This document shows, in pieces, positions 1 through 7,302 of a stretch of DNA of 9,237 nucleotides. The position numbers were made by a program, and so were the translations under genes. Numbering within the stretch: position 1 is the first letter of the stretch; each line of letters starts with the position of its first letter. Below the pieces are notes generated by a model. The model searched no databases, was not told the DNA's origin, and saw only the letters and a list, made by a program, of their open reading frames with translations. This DNA comes from SIG603 sp964370405 (GTDB lineage: Bacteria > Bacillota > Clostridia > Oscillospirales > Acutalibacteraceae): positions 1 through 9,237 of the forward strand of contig CAYJJB010000074.1 in assembly GCA_964370405.1 (NCBI GenBank), read 5' to 3'.

Positions 1-43
1 CTACGAGGATTTTTTATTTATTAGCTTTAAGTCACAAGGAAAT

Positions 44-73
44 GAAGATTATTTATATGAAGATTATTTATAT
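44..73. repeat. Two tandem copies of a 15-bp unit
   Basis: The unit GAAGATTATTTATAT occurs twice head to tail (44-58 and 59-73). The reading frame through it (frame 2) is open from the window edge to a stop at 138-140 and would read EDYLY twice. That open stretch could be the end of a truncated upstream gene or chance in AT-rich DNA. I recognise no family in it. The repeat is exact and directly visible; any coding meaning is uncertain. Confidence 0.6.
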
Positions 74-94
74 AATGATAGGAGAAAATCTTTT

Positions 95-694
95 ATGTTC
101 AAAAAAATAGTAGCTATTGAACCTATTAATCTATTGCCTTAATTAAAGGTGAAGTTATTAGAAGTGCAAAAAATCTAAAGTATATCGGTATGTGCTGCAG
201 TTTGTATTCAGAACAAAGTGCAAATGTAGATATTGCCACAGCGAGAGAGCAAAATGTTTTTGTCAACGGCATTCGTGATTGTGGAGATGAGGGAGTTGCA
301 GAATTTGTTGTCAGCGAACTTATTCAGTTACTTCATGGTTTTGGCGATAGAATGTGGGAGGATTATCCGAAAGAAATGTGAAGTTATATGTACTTGTGTA
401 AACAAAAACACTGTTTTACTGTACGAGGAACAGTTTAAAATACTCGGAAATCGCAAGATACTTATTAACACAGGCGGAAGCCCTACTTTTGATATGAAGC
501 CGTTTGAAAAGTTTATTGAAAGAGATAATTATTTTATGTGTGATATGGCGAGCTGTTTAGGTAATGATAAGTTGATTTCTCATAAAAATGTCCGTTGTGC
601 AGGTGTTGCGTCGGGTATGACAAAGCAAGCAAAGGTAAGACTGAGCGAAAAGGTTTTGGAAAACATAAAATCGGCATTGGAAAGACTAATTTAA
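95..694 (+). pseudogene. Decayed D-isomer-specific 2-hydroxyacid dehydrogenase (two internal deletions with frameshifts)
   Basis: Three pieces of one protein lie in order but in different frames. The N-terminus, MFKKIVAIEPINLLP (from ATG 95, with a GGAG Shine-Dalgarno at 81-84), stops at 138-140. A middle piece in frame 1 (about 142-381) contains KYIGMCCSLYSEQSANVD, then a GDEGVAEFVVSEL motif and LLHGFG. A C-terminal piece in frame 2 (about 379-694) contains EVICTCVNKN, the ILINTGGSPTFD strand and ends ASGMTKQAKVRLSEKVLENI. These match, from family knowledge, the N-terminal, hinge and C-terminal parts of NAD-dependent 2-hydroxyacid dehydrogenases of about 320 residues. Only about 200 residues remain. 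Roughly 45-50 are missing between the first two pieces, and about 60, including the glycine-rich NAD-binding Rossmann loop, between the second and third. No active enzyme could be made. A collapsed assembly is the alternative, because this is draft sequence. Confidence 0.8.
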
Positions 695-853
695 TTTTTT
701 ATTTTGCTCTTTAACTCTGCATTATTTACTAAAATTACTTCATAAGATTTTTTGGTAAGTAATAAGTTTAATTAATGCCAAAGAAGTAAAATTATATATG
801 GTCTAATATTTAAAATTTTGTAGATTTTTTTAAAACAATAACATAAATTGTGG

Positions 854-882
854 TTGAAGTTTTTTACCTTTTATGCTAATAT
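854..882 (+). promoter_or_regulatory. Sigma-A-type promoter for the DHH phosphoesterase gene
   Basis: TTGAAG (854-859) and TAATAT (877-882) are separated by exactly 17 bp, 39 bp before the start codon. A second TATAAT at 890-895 lacks a good -35 partner. A GGAGG Shine-Dalgarno (909-913) follows, 7 bases before ATG 921. The rest of 695-853 is AT-rich, and I see no gene in it. Confidence 0.6.
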
Positions 883-920
883 AGTAATATATAATGTGAA
901 TTAAATTTGGAGGTATATAT

Positions 921-1835
921 ATGCGACTTGTAACAAGATCTGATTTTGACGGACTAGCATGTGCGGCTTTACTTAAAGAGGCTGGAATTATTGATCACTG
1001 GACTTTTGCTCACCCTAAAGATTTGCAAGATGGTTTGGTTGAAATTACTGAAAACGATTGCCTTGCTAATGTGCCTTATGTAAAAGGCTGTGGACTATGG
1101 TTTGACCATCACTCAAGCGAGCATGAAAGGCTTGCCCTGGAAGGTAAGTATAAAGGCGAGAGCAGGCTTGCACCGTCTTGTGCAAGAATTATTTATGAGT
1201 ACTACGGTGGAGCGGAAAAATTCCCTACTCTTGATAAAATGATGTGGGCAGTTGATAAGGTTGATGCTGCAAACCTGACTATTGATGAAATTCAAAATCC
1301 TGATGGCTGGATACTGCTTGGCTTTTTAATGGATCCTCGCACAGGCCTTGGCAGATGGAGAAACTTTACAATATCAAACTATGCACTTATGGAAAAGCTT
1401 ATTGACTGTTGTATTACTATGACTATTGAAGAAATTTTAGAGCTTCCTGATGTAAAAGAGAGAGTTGAAATTTACTGGGAACAAAATGAAAAATTTATTG
1501 ATATGGTTAAAAAACACACAAAAACTGATGGCGATGTTATAATAAGTGATTTACGTGGAGTGGATCCAATTTATACAGGAAATAGATTTTTAGTGTATAG
1601 TTTATATCCTGATAAAAATATTTCTGTGTGGATAGTAAGCGGTAGAGGTGGTAAAGGCTGCAGTTGTGCTGTAGGCTACTCTGTTTTAAATAGAACATCA
1701 AATGTTGATGTAGGTAGTTTAATGCTTAAATATGGTGGCGGAGGCCATAAGGCGGTAGGTACTTGCCAATTTGATGACGAGGCAATGGAAGAGCAAGTTA
1801 AAAATCTGCTTAAAGAGATTGTAGAATATAAATAA
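921..1835 (+). CDS. DHH/DHHA1-family phosphoesterase
   Basis: This 304-residue soluble protein belongs to the DHH phosphoesterase superfamily (exopolyphosphatase, RecJ and oligoribonuclease relatives), which hydrolyses phosphoester or phosphoanhydride bonds with Mn2+ or Mg2+. The first metal motif is SDFDG (residues 7-11), the signature DHH is at 62-64 in WFDHHSSEH, and a third acidic motif VDKVDAA is at 111-117. A C-terminal DHHA1-type substrate-binding motif GGGGHKAVGTC starts at 272. All expected catalytic motifs are present, so it should be active. No signal peptide or membrane segment is seen, so it is probably cytoplasmic. Its substrate (short polyphosphate, nanoRNA, cyclic dinucleotide breakdown products) cannot be read from the sequence. 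It starts at ATG 921 behind GGAGG, has its own promoter and is followed by a terminator, so it is a single-gene unit. Confidence 0.85.
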   Translation: MRLVTRSDFDGLACAALLKEAGIIDHWTFAHPKDLQDGLVEITENDCLANVPYVKGCGLWFDHHSSEHERLALEGKYKGESRLAPSCARIIYEYYGGAEKFPTLDKMMWAVDKVDAANLTIDEIQNPDGWILLGFLMDPRTGLGRWRNFTISNYALMEKLIDCCITMTIEEILELPDVKERVEIYWEQNEKFIDMVKKHTKTDGDVIISDLRGVDPIYTGNRFLVYSLYPDKNISVWIVSGRGGKGCSCAVGYSVLNRTSNVDVGSLMLKYGGGGHKAVGTCQFDDEAMEEQVKNLLKEIVEYK

Positions 1836-1840
1836 TTTTG

Positions 1841-1876
1841 AAGGTCTGTGATGAAATTTTAACCGTCACAGACCTT
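1841..1876 (+). terminator. Intrinsic terminator after the DHH gene
   Basis: AAGGTCTGTGA (1841-1851) pairs perfectly with TCACAGACCTT (1866-1876). One wobble and one G-C pair extend the stem to 13 bp around a 10-base loop. The following tail is T-rich but interrupted (GCTTATTATTGCTT), so termination may be moderate. The hairpin starts 5 bases after the stop codon. Confidence 0.7.
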
Positions 1877-1884
1877 GCTTATTA

Positions 1885-1913
1885 TTGCTTATTACGACTT
1901 AAGATGATATAAT
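1885..1913 (+). promoter_or_regulatory. Extended -10 promoter for the hydrogenase-GGDEF gene
   Basis: TTGCTT (1885-1890) and a consensus TATAAT (1908-1913) have a 17-bp spacer, and TG at 1905-1906 makes an extended -10 (TGATATAAT). The -35 lies in the T-rich tail of the preceding terminator, so the two signals are packed together. The Shine-Dalgarno AAAGAAGG (1933-1940) stands 7 bases before the GTG start at 1948. Confidence 0.7.
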
Positions 1914-1947
1914 AAATGTAATCAATGAGTTTAAAGAAGGTATTATT

Positions 1948-3690
1948 GTGTTTAAAGATAGCAAAGTAAATTATATATATACAAAAGAAACAAATTGCAA
2001 AGGTTGTAATAAATGTGTGTTTAAATGTCCCACTAAGGCTAATAAAGCATATTGGGAGAATAGTAGAAATATTGTAAATATAAAAGACGGGTTCTGTATT
2101 TCTTGTGGTGAGTGCATAGCGGTTTGTGATCATGGCGCAAGATTGTATTTTGATGACTTGGACATTTTTTTAAAGAATTTAAAAAGTGGGAATAATATTT
2201 CTATGGTAATAGCGCCTTCTGCCCATGTTAACTTTGATAAACTTAATAATCTTATAGGATTTTTGAAATCTTTAGGTGTTAAAAATGTTTATGACGTATC
2301 ATATGGGGCAGATATTTGCACTTGGGCGCATTTAAAGTACATTAAAGAATATAACCCTTTGACTTTAATAGCACAGCCTTGCCCTGTTGTTGTAAGTTAT
2401 ATAGAAAAATTTCACAGCGATTTAATTGATTATTTATCTCCTGTGCAAAGTCCTGTGGCTTGTCTTTGCATTTATCTTAAAAATAATTTAAAAGTAAATG
2501 ATGAAATTGCGTTTTTATCGCCATGTATTGGAAAAAAACGTGAGTGTACCGATGAAAACACTCATGACATGGCAAAATATAATATAACTTTTGATAAGCT
2601 ATTAACTTATATTGAAGAAAATAATATAAATTTAGAAGATTATCCGCCACAGAAATTTGACATTGTAGAGACATCAATAGGTTTTGCCTTTCCAAGACCT
2701 GGTGGCCTTACAGAAAATATAAAAATGCACTTAGGAAGTGATGTTTGGACAAAGCAAATAGAAGGTATTTTTAAAATTGAGGATTATTTTAAGGAGTTAA
2801 TTTCGGATTTGAATCAAAATAACCCTGTTCCACTCATAATTGATGCCCTAAACTGCGAACATGGTTGCAATTTAGGAACAGGAACAAGAAAAAATGCTGC
2901 ATTCAATTATATTGACAACTCAATTAACAAAAGAAAAATAGTGCACGACAAAGCTAAGTCAAAACTTTTAATGGAAAACTTTGATGAGAAACTAACACTT
3001 TCTGATTTTTTAAGAAAATACACTGATAGAAGCAAGGATTATGAAGCCCAAGAGATACCTGATTTGGAACCTATATATAGAAGTTTAGGTAAATTTACAG
3101 CTGAAGAGAGAAACACAAACTGTTTTTCTTGTGGTTATGGCACCTGTAAGGAATTTGTTGTAGCGGTAGCAAGAGGGGATAATCATATTAATAACTGTCA
3201 CCACTTCCTACTTGAAAAATTTGTGTCTTTAAGTCAAACTGACCCGCTTACAGAAATTAATAACAGATATAGTTATTCGCAGTTTTTAAGTGAAATGCGT
3301 GAAAATCACCCTAAACTGTTAGCTACACTATTTATAGACATAAATAAACTTAAAGAAACAAACGATTTATACGGACATGATGCTGGAGATAAACTTATTA
3401 TTGATGCTGCCTCATTTTTAAAAAAATATTTCTCTGACAGTATTTATCGTGTTGGTGGAGATGAGTTTGTTGTACTAGAAAGCTGTGAGAGTAAGGAGCG
3501 TTTTGAAGAAAAAATAACTTTGTTAAAAAAAGAGCTACAAAGCAGCAAAACTGTGTTTTTATCTTTGGGTTATGCGTTTAGTGAATGCTATGAAGAGCTA
3601 GCCCTTAAAATCTCTTTGGCAGAACAAAACATGTATAAAGACAAAGAGGCGTTTTATAAAAGAAACGAAAGATATGATAGAAGAAAATAA
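1948..3690 (+). CDS. Ferredoxin / [FeFe]-hydrogenase-like sensor fused to a GGDEF diguanylate cyclase
   Basis: 580 residues, GTG start chosen from the Shine-Dalgarno at 1933-1940. Domains in order: two [4Fe-4S] ferredoxin motifs (C17, C20, C23, C27 and C50, C53, C56, C60); an [FeFe]-hydrogenase large-subunit domain (about 85-315); a small Fe-S domain with C392, C395, C400, C417; and a GGDEF domain (about 425-575). The hydrogenase domain keeps cysteines where H-cluster ligands are expected: C145 in AQPCPV, C193 in SPCIGKK, C303 and C307 in NCEHGC. The surrounding loops differ from catalytic enzymes, as in the sensory hydrogenase groups. The cyclase keeps D464 in LFIDINKLKETND, the exact GGDEF at 503-507, SLGYAF and the MYKDK end, so it looks active. 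The inhibitory RxxD site is absent (YFSD at 494-497). No membrane segment is visible. Inferred role: a cytoplasmic sensor of H2 or redox state that makes c-di-GMP. Domain content is well supported; the signal sensed is inference. Confidence 0.88.
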   Translation: MFKDSKVNYIYTKETNCKGCNKCVFKCPTKANKAYWENSRNIVNIKDGFCISCGECIAVCDHGARLYFDDLDIFLKNLKSGNNISMVIAPSAHVNFDKLNNLIGFLKSLGVKNVYDVSYGADICTWAHLKYIKEYNPLTLIAQPCPVVVSYIEKFHSDLIDYLSPVQSPVACLCIYLKNNLKVNDEIAFLSPCIGKKRECTDENTHDMAKYNITFDKLLTYIEENNINLEDYPPQKFDIVETSIGFAFPRPGGLTENIKMHLGSDVWTKQIEGIFKIEDYFKELISDLNQNNPVPLIIDALNCEHGCNLGTGTRKNAAFNYIDNSINKRKIVHDKAKSKLLMENFDEKLTLSDFLRKYTDRSKDYEAQEIPDLEPIYRSLGKFTAEERNTNCFSCGYGTCKEFVVAVARGDNHINNCHHFLLEKFVSLSQTDPLTEINNRYSYSQFLSEMRENHPKLLATLFIDINKLKETNDLYGHDAGDKLIIDAASFLKKYFSDSIYRVGGDEFVVLESCESKERFEEKITLLKKELQSSKTVFLSLGYAFSECYEELALKISLAEQNMYKDKEAFYKRNERYDRRK

Positions 3691-3793
3691 TTTGTTGTTA
3701 CCTTTTATCACTGGCAGAATTGTGGAGGTTATAAAAAACTTCTTACAAAAAACAATTAAATGCACATAATATTAAAAATTTTCCTCATATAAT

Positions 3794-3868
3794 NNNNNNN
3801 NNNNNNNNNNNNNNNNNNNNNNNNNNNNNNNNNNNNNNNNNNNNNNNNNNNNNNNNNNNNNNNNNNNN
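3794..3868. other. Assembly gap (75 N)
   Basis: A run of N with unknown true length joins two contigs. Its left flank (3691-3793) is AT-rich with no gene I can support. It ends in TATAAT at 3788-3793, a possible -10 for the following amidase, but no convincing -35 is seen at the right distance. Its right flank enters the amidase gene in mid-reading frame. Confidence 0.98.
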
Positions 3869-3870
3869 CT

Positions 3871-4536
3871 ATCGTGTGTTTTGTATTAATATCTTATAAT
3901 TTGACAGGAGCCGTTATAAATGCAGTGAGTGTTATGGATGTAAGGCTTGAAAAAAGAGTGGTGTTTATAGATGCAGGGCATGGTGGTGAAGACGGAGGAG
4001 CCGTGGGTATTAATGACATAGTTGAAAAGGATATTAATCTTGAAATTGCCTTGAAAATTCAAGACGTGCTAACAGACAATGGTTATATAGTAATTATGAC
4101 ACGAGAGAGCGATAAAGATTTGGCAGACCCTACTTTGAAATCGGTTTCTGAGCGCAAAAAGTCAGATATGTATGCAAGAATTTCACTTATTAACTCATCA
4201 AATGCGGATTTAGTTATAAGCATACATCAAAATTATTTTTCAGATAGCAAATATGGTGGCTCTCAAATGTTTTATAGTAATAAACTTGAAGAAAGTGCTT
4301 TACTTGCAGAAATTTTGCAAAACGAAGTGATAAGCAGTTTGCAAAGTGATAGTACAAGACTTCCAAAAGCAGTTGATGATAAGTATCTATTAAATTACAG
4401 CGAATTACCAACAGTAATAATAGAGTGTGGTTTTTTGTCAAACGAAAATGATGTGAGCATGTTAACTGATATAAATTATCAAACAGAATTTGCAGTTGTT
4501 ATTTTAGACGCACTTACAAAGTTCTATCAAAATTAA
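3871..4536 (+). CDS. cwlD: N-acetylmuramoyl-L-alanine amidase, CwlD-like (5' end lost in the assembly gap)
   Basis: Amidase_3 enzyme that cuts the amide bond between N-acetylmuramic acid and the L-alanine of the stem peptide. CwlD does this during spore cortex synthesis, the first step toward muramic-delta-lactam, which germination enzymes need. Counting from the GTG at 3874, the four expected catalytic or zinc residues are present: H36 in DAGHGGEDGG, E51 in VEKDI, H118 in SIHQN and E184 in IIECGFLSN. The frame is open leftward into the N run, and VCFVLISYNLTGAVINAV looks like the end of an N-terminal membrane anchor or signal. The true start therefore probably lies in the gap, and GTG 3874 is only the first in-window candidate. 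The length from the catalytic core to the end fits CwlD (about 235 residues in full). A general amidase of the same fold is the alternative. If CwlD is right, the host comes from a spore-forming lineage. Confidence 0.8.
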   Translation: MVCFVLISYNLTGAVINAVSVMDVRLEKRVVFIDAGHGGEDGGAVGINDIVEKDINLEIALKIQDVLTDNGYIVIMTRESDKDLADPTLKSVSERKKSDMYARISLINSSNADLVISIHQNYFSDSKYGGSQMFYSNKLEESALLAEILQNEVISSLQSDSTRLPKAVDDKYLLNYSELPTVIIECGFLSNENDVSMLTDINYQTEFAVVILDALTKFYQN

Positions 4537-4590
4537 AATTCAGAGTTGTTAAACTTGTATTTTTGTGATAATATAGGAGTATTAATTTGT

Positions 4591-4596
4591 AAAGGA
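4591..4596 (+). promoter_or_regulatory. Ribosome binding site that fixes the radA start
   Basis: AAAGGA lies 9 bases before ATG 4606 and touches the upstream in-frame ATG at 4597, which leaves no room for initiation there. The open frame extends further up to TTG 4546, but the extra residues (MLNLYFCDN onward) do not resemble RadA. MPPKTKTVYVCSNCG matches the usual RadA N-terminus. Confidence 0.65.
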
Positions 4597-4605
4597 ATGT
4601 TTAAA

Positions 4606-5979
4606 ATGCCTCCGAAAACAAAAACAGTTTATGTTTGTTCTAATTGTGGCTATGAAAGCGGAAAATGGATGGGTAAATGTCCTGACTGTGGATCTTGGAA
4701 CACTTTAGAAGAGGTGCTTAAAGCGCCTGTAAAAGCCAGTGGAGCGGTAAGTTCATTTTCCGTAGGAAAATCTTTACAATCGGTGCCGATAAATGAAATA
4801 GACACAGAAAATGAGCATAGATATCACACAGGGCTCAGTGAATTTGATAGAGTTTTAGGAGGAGGACTTGTAAAGGGTTCTTTAGTGCTAATTAGTGGTG
4901 ACCCTGGTATTGGTAAATCCACAATTTTGCTTCAAATTTGTGAGTACTTAGGCAGAAAATTAAAGCTTTTGTATGTATCAGGTGAAGAATCTGCAAGGCA
5001 AATTAAACTTAGAGCACAAAGACTTAATGTTAGTTCTGAGAATTTGCGTGTTTTAACTGAAACTGATGTTCAGTATGTTGTTGAGCATGTGAGGGCTGAA
5101 AAACCTGATATCATAATGGTAGATTCAATACAGACCATGAATTTTACCGATCTTTCATCATCTCCTGGCAGTGTTACACAGGTGCGTGAATGTACAAATG
5201 CAATAATGCGATGTGCAAAGTCACTTGACATACCAGCTATTATAGTTGGACATGTAAATAAAGATGGTGCAATTGCAGGGCCTAAGGTCTTAGAGCATAT
5301 AGTTGATGCGGTGCTTTATTTTGAGGGTGACAGGCAAATGAGTTATCGTATTTTAAGGGCAGTGAAAAACAGGTTTGGCTCTACAAATGAAATAGGTGTA
5401 TTTGACATGGGCGAAAATGGCCTTAAGCAAGTGGAAAATCCATCAATGGCAATGCTTGAGGGGAGACCACAAAATGCATCTGGATCATGCGTTACTGCTG
5501 TTATGGAGGGTACAAGGCCTATACTTGCCGAAATTCAAGGACTTGCAACGACAAGTGGATTTGGAACACCTAGACGTATGGCGACAGGTTTTGACCATAA
5601 CCGCATGTCACTAATTTTAGCAGTTTTAGAAAAAAGAGCTGGATATTTTTTCTCAAATTTAGATGCATATATTAATGTTGTAGGTGGTTTAAGGCTTGAA
5701 GAGCCTGCTGTAGATTTAGCTGTGGCAATGGCACTTTTGTCAAGTCTTAAGGACACAGAAATTAGGGAGGACACCATAGTCTTTGGTGAAATTGGTTTAT
5801 CAGGAGAGCTTAGATCGGTAAATCAAGTAGAATCCAGAATTTCAGAAGCTTTTAGAATGGGATTTACAAGATGTGTGCTACCATATCACTCATATAAAAA
5901 GATAACTAATAAAAGCATGGATATAGAGCTTATTGGAGCAAAAACCGTTAGAGCTGCATTTGAGGCGTGCTCAAAATGA
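4606..5979 (+). CDS. radA: DNA repair protein RadA (Sms)
   Basis: 457 residues, the usual length for RadA, a hexameric RecA-like helicase that promotes branch migration and processing of recombination intermediates in repair and transformation. Visible parts: an N-terminal zinc finger with C11, C14, C25 and C28 (CSNCGYES, GKCPDCGSW); the Walker A motif GDPGIGKS (98-105); Walker B IIMVDSIQ (169-176); the RadA-specific KNRFG motif (254-258); and a C-terminal Lon-protease-like domain (about 280-457) starting near MLEGRPQNASGSCV. No key residue is missing. It begins 69 bp after the amidase gene with no terminator between, so read-through is likely. Its stop overlaps the start of the next gene. 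Identification is firm. Confidence 0.97.
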   Translation: MPPKTKTVYVCSNCGYESGKWMGKCPDCGSWNTLEEVLKAPVKASGAVSSFSVGKSLQSVPINEIDTENEHRYHTGLSEFDRVLGGGLVKGSLVLISGDPGIGKSTILLQICEYLGRKLKLLYVSGEESARQIKLRAQRLNVSSENLRVLTETDVQYVVEHVRAEKPDIIMVDSIQTMNFTDLSSSPGSVTQVRECTNAIMRCAKSLDIPAIIVGHVNKDGAIAGPKVLEHIVDAVLYFEGDRQMSYRILRAVKNRFGSTNEIGVFDMGENGLKQVENPSMAMLEGRPQNASGSCVTAVMEGTRPILAEIQGLATTSGFGTPRRMATGFDHNRMSLILAVLEKRAGYFFSNLDAYINVVGGLRLEEPAVDLAVAMALLSSLKDTEIREDTIVFGEIGLSGELRSVNQVESRISEAFRMGFTRCVLPYHSYKKITNKSMDIELIGAKTVRAAFEACSK

Positions 5980-6674
5980 GTAGGGCAATAATTACGGACA
6001 AGTTTCCAAAGTTTCTTGTGGAACTGGAAAAACTTGGAGTTTATATAATAAAAAATCAAGATGATTTAAGACTGCCAAAATATATTGCTCACCACACAGA
6101 TTTGCAAGTATGTATACTGAGTAAATTAAAAAAACTTGCGATAGTGCTTAAGGCTAATCCATTAAAGGAAGTACTTGAAAATCTTGGTTATACAGTTTAT
6201 GAAACTACGATTTTACCGCAAAAAAAATATCCCATGGATTGTCTTTGCAATGCTGTAAGCATTGGGAAATATTTTTTTTGCAATGAAAAAGTGATTGATA
6301 AAACAGTTTTAAATAATGCATATAGTTTAGGGTATGACATAGTTCACGTAAATCAAGGATACACTGCATGTTCAATTTGTAAAGTTTCAGACAATGCCAT
6401 AATTACTGCAGATGAACAAATTGCAAAAAATGCTAAAAAACTTAATATTGACGTGCTAAAGATAAAACCAGGGGGAATTAAATTAAATGGATATGATTAC
6501 GGTTTTATAGGTGGTTGCTATGGCAGTGATGAGAGCAATATCTACTTTACAGGTAAAATTAAAACTTTATGTGAATTTGAAGATGTAGAGAGATTTATTA
6601 TTGGGCATAATAAGAATATATTTGAATTATCACAGGGCGATTTAATTGATATTGGAGGAGTATTGTTTATATAA
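5976..6674 (+). CDS. DUF6873-like protein, possible GME-fold (guanidino-modifying enzyme relative)
   Basis: 232 residues; ATG 5976 overlaps the radA stop as ATGA, with GAGG (5962-5965) 10 bases upstream, so translation is probably coupled to radA. GTG 5967 is an alternative start. No signal peptide or membrane segment is seen. Recognisable pieces are LPKYIAHHTDLQVC (33-46), the cysteine-rich QGYTACSICKVSDNAIITAD (127-146), PGGIKLNGYDYGFIGGCYG (165-183, with C181) and a C-terminal IIGHNKNIFELSQGDLIDIG (208-227). From memory these resemble the uncharacterised clostridial family DUF6873, assigned to the GME fold of amidinotransferases and dimethylargininases. The conserved histidine and cysteine would suit an enzyme, but the reaction is unknown. 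The link with radA may only be genomic. Family assignment is moderately sure; no function is claimed. Confidence 0.72.
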   Translation: MSRAIITDKFPKFLVELEKLGVYIIKNQDDLRLPKYIAHHTDLQVCILSKLKKLAIVLKANPLKEVLENLGYTVYETTILPQKKYPMDCLCNAVSIGKYFFCNEKVIDKTVLNNAYSLGYDIVHVNQGYTACSICKVSDNAIITADEQIAKNAKKLNIDVLKIKPGGIKLNGYDYGFIGGCYGSDESNIYFTGKIKTLCEFEDVERFIIGHNKNIFELSQGDLIDIGGVLFI

Positions 6675-6675
6675 T
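6646..6675 (+). promoter_or_regulatory. Probable promoter of the prepilin gene, inside the end of the preceding gene
   Basis: TTGATA (6646-6651) and a perfect TATAAT (6670-6675) are separated by 18 bp. The whole promoter overlaps the last codons and stop of the DUF6873 gene. Transcription from about 6682 would give a leader of only about 16 bases before ATG 6698, just enough for the GGGGA ribosome site at 6685-6689. This also favours 6698 over ATG 6683 as the start. Confidence 0.55.
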
Positions 6676-6697
6676 ACTTAAAATGGGGATGAAAAAA

Positions 6698-7249
6698 ATG
6701 AAAAAAAATAAAGGTTTTACTATGGTAGAACTAATAATTGTAATAGCTATAATAGCTGTTTTGGCGGCAGTACTTGCACCACAGTATTTTAAGTTTGTTG
6801 AAGAGTCAAAAAAAGCGACAGATTTGCAAATTGCAACATCTTATATTGAAGCTGCAATGATTGCAGCAACTGACTTAAATTCTGGAACTACAACATCTAG
6901 CAATGAGTGGTATTACTTTAAATGGGGATATAGAACTGACCATGGTGATGAAATGAACATGCATATGAGTCCAGCACAGGTTGAAAACGGTGTGCCTGTA
7001 GGGTATACAGGACGGGATTCAGTACTGCAAAACACAGTGGCATCTCTAATGGGGCTAACTAATGCAAGCGGTAATTTGGACGAAAGCTTAATACCAAGAC
7101 CACAGTCTAGTGCTGTTCAGCGTGGTAGATTAGCCGAAAATTCTTTTGTATTTTATCTAAATATCAGAACAGGTGAAGTGCTTATACACAGAGGCTTAAG
7201 CAGTAAATGGGTAACAGAAATTGGTGTGGATTATCCGTTATCAGATTAA
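6698..7249 (+). CDS. Type IV prepilin-like (pseudopilin) protein
   Basis: 183 residues with a textbook class III signal: the short basic leader MKKNKG, cleavage by prepilin peptidase before F7, and E11 at mature +5 (KGFTMVE). A hydrophobic helix of about 20 residues (LIIVIAIIAVLAAVLAPQYF) follows. The rest is a soluble pilin-like domain with a tail rich in polar residues and no cysteine pair. Such proteins are inserted in the membrane, processed, and assembled into pili or pseudopili. Three ATGs lie in frame (6683, 6689, 6698); 6698 is preferred because GGGGA stands 8 bases upstream and the leader then has normal length. No pilus motor, platform or peptidase gene is nearby, so the assembly partners must lie elsewhere. 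The gene has its own promoter and terminator. Whether it is the major pilin or a minor one is not visible. Confidence 0.88.
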   Translation: MKKNKGFTMVELIIVIAIIAVLAAVLAPQYFKFVEESKKATDLQIATSYIEAAMIAATDLNSGTTTSSNEWYYFKWGYRTDHGDEMNMHMSPAQVENGVPVGYTGRDSVLQNTVASLMGLTNASGNLDESLIPRPQSSAVQRGRLAENSFVFYLNIRTGEVLIHRGLSSKWVTEIGVDYPLSD

Positions 7250-7261
7250 TACTTGAAAAAA

Positions 7262-7290
7262 ATGCAGGCTATAAATAGCCTGCATGTTTT
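7262..7290 (+). terminator. Intrinsic terminator after the prepilin gene
   Basis: ATGCAGGCTA (7262-7271) pairs perfectly with TAGCCTGCAT (7276-7285) around a TAAA loop, followed by GTTTT. It starts 12 bases after the stop codon and separates the pilin unit from the PadR operon. Confidence 0.88.
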
Positions 7291-7302
7291 ATAAAATATC
7301 TC

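Noticed and set aside
3..110. Frame 3 open from the left edge to TAG 108-110
   Set aside because: It is hydrophobic AT-rich translation with no recognisable family and overlaps the dehydrogenase start. Cannot be told from chance.
2477..2695. A 72-codon - strand frame inside the hydrogenase-GGDEF gene
   Set aside because: Shadow of a well-supported gene, with no start signal or family match.
4546..4605. Upstream extension of radA to TTG 4546 or ATG 4597
   Set aside because: The added residues are unlike RadA. The only good Shine-Dalgarno (4591-4596) fits ATG 4606.
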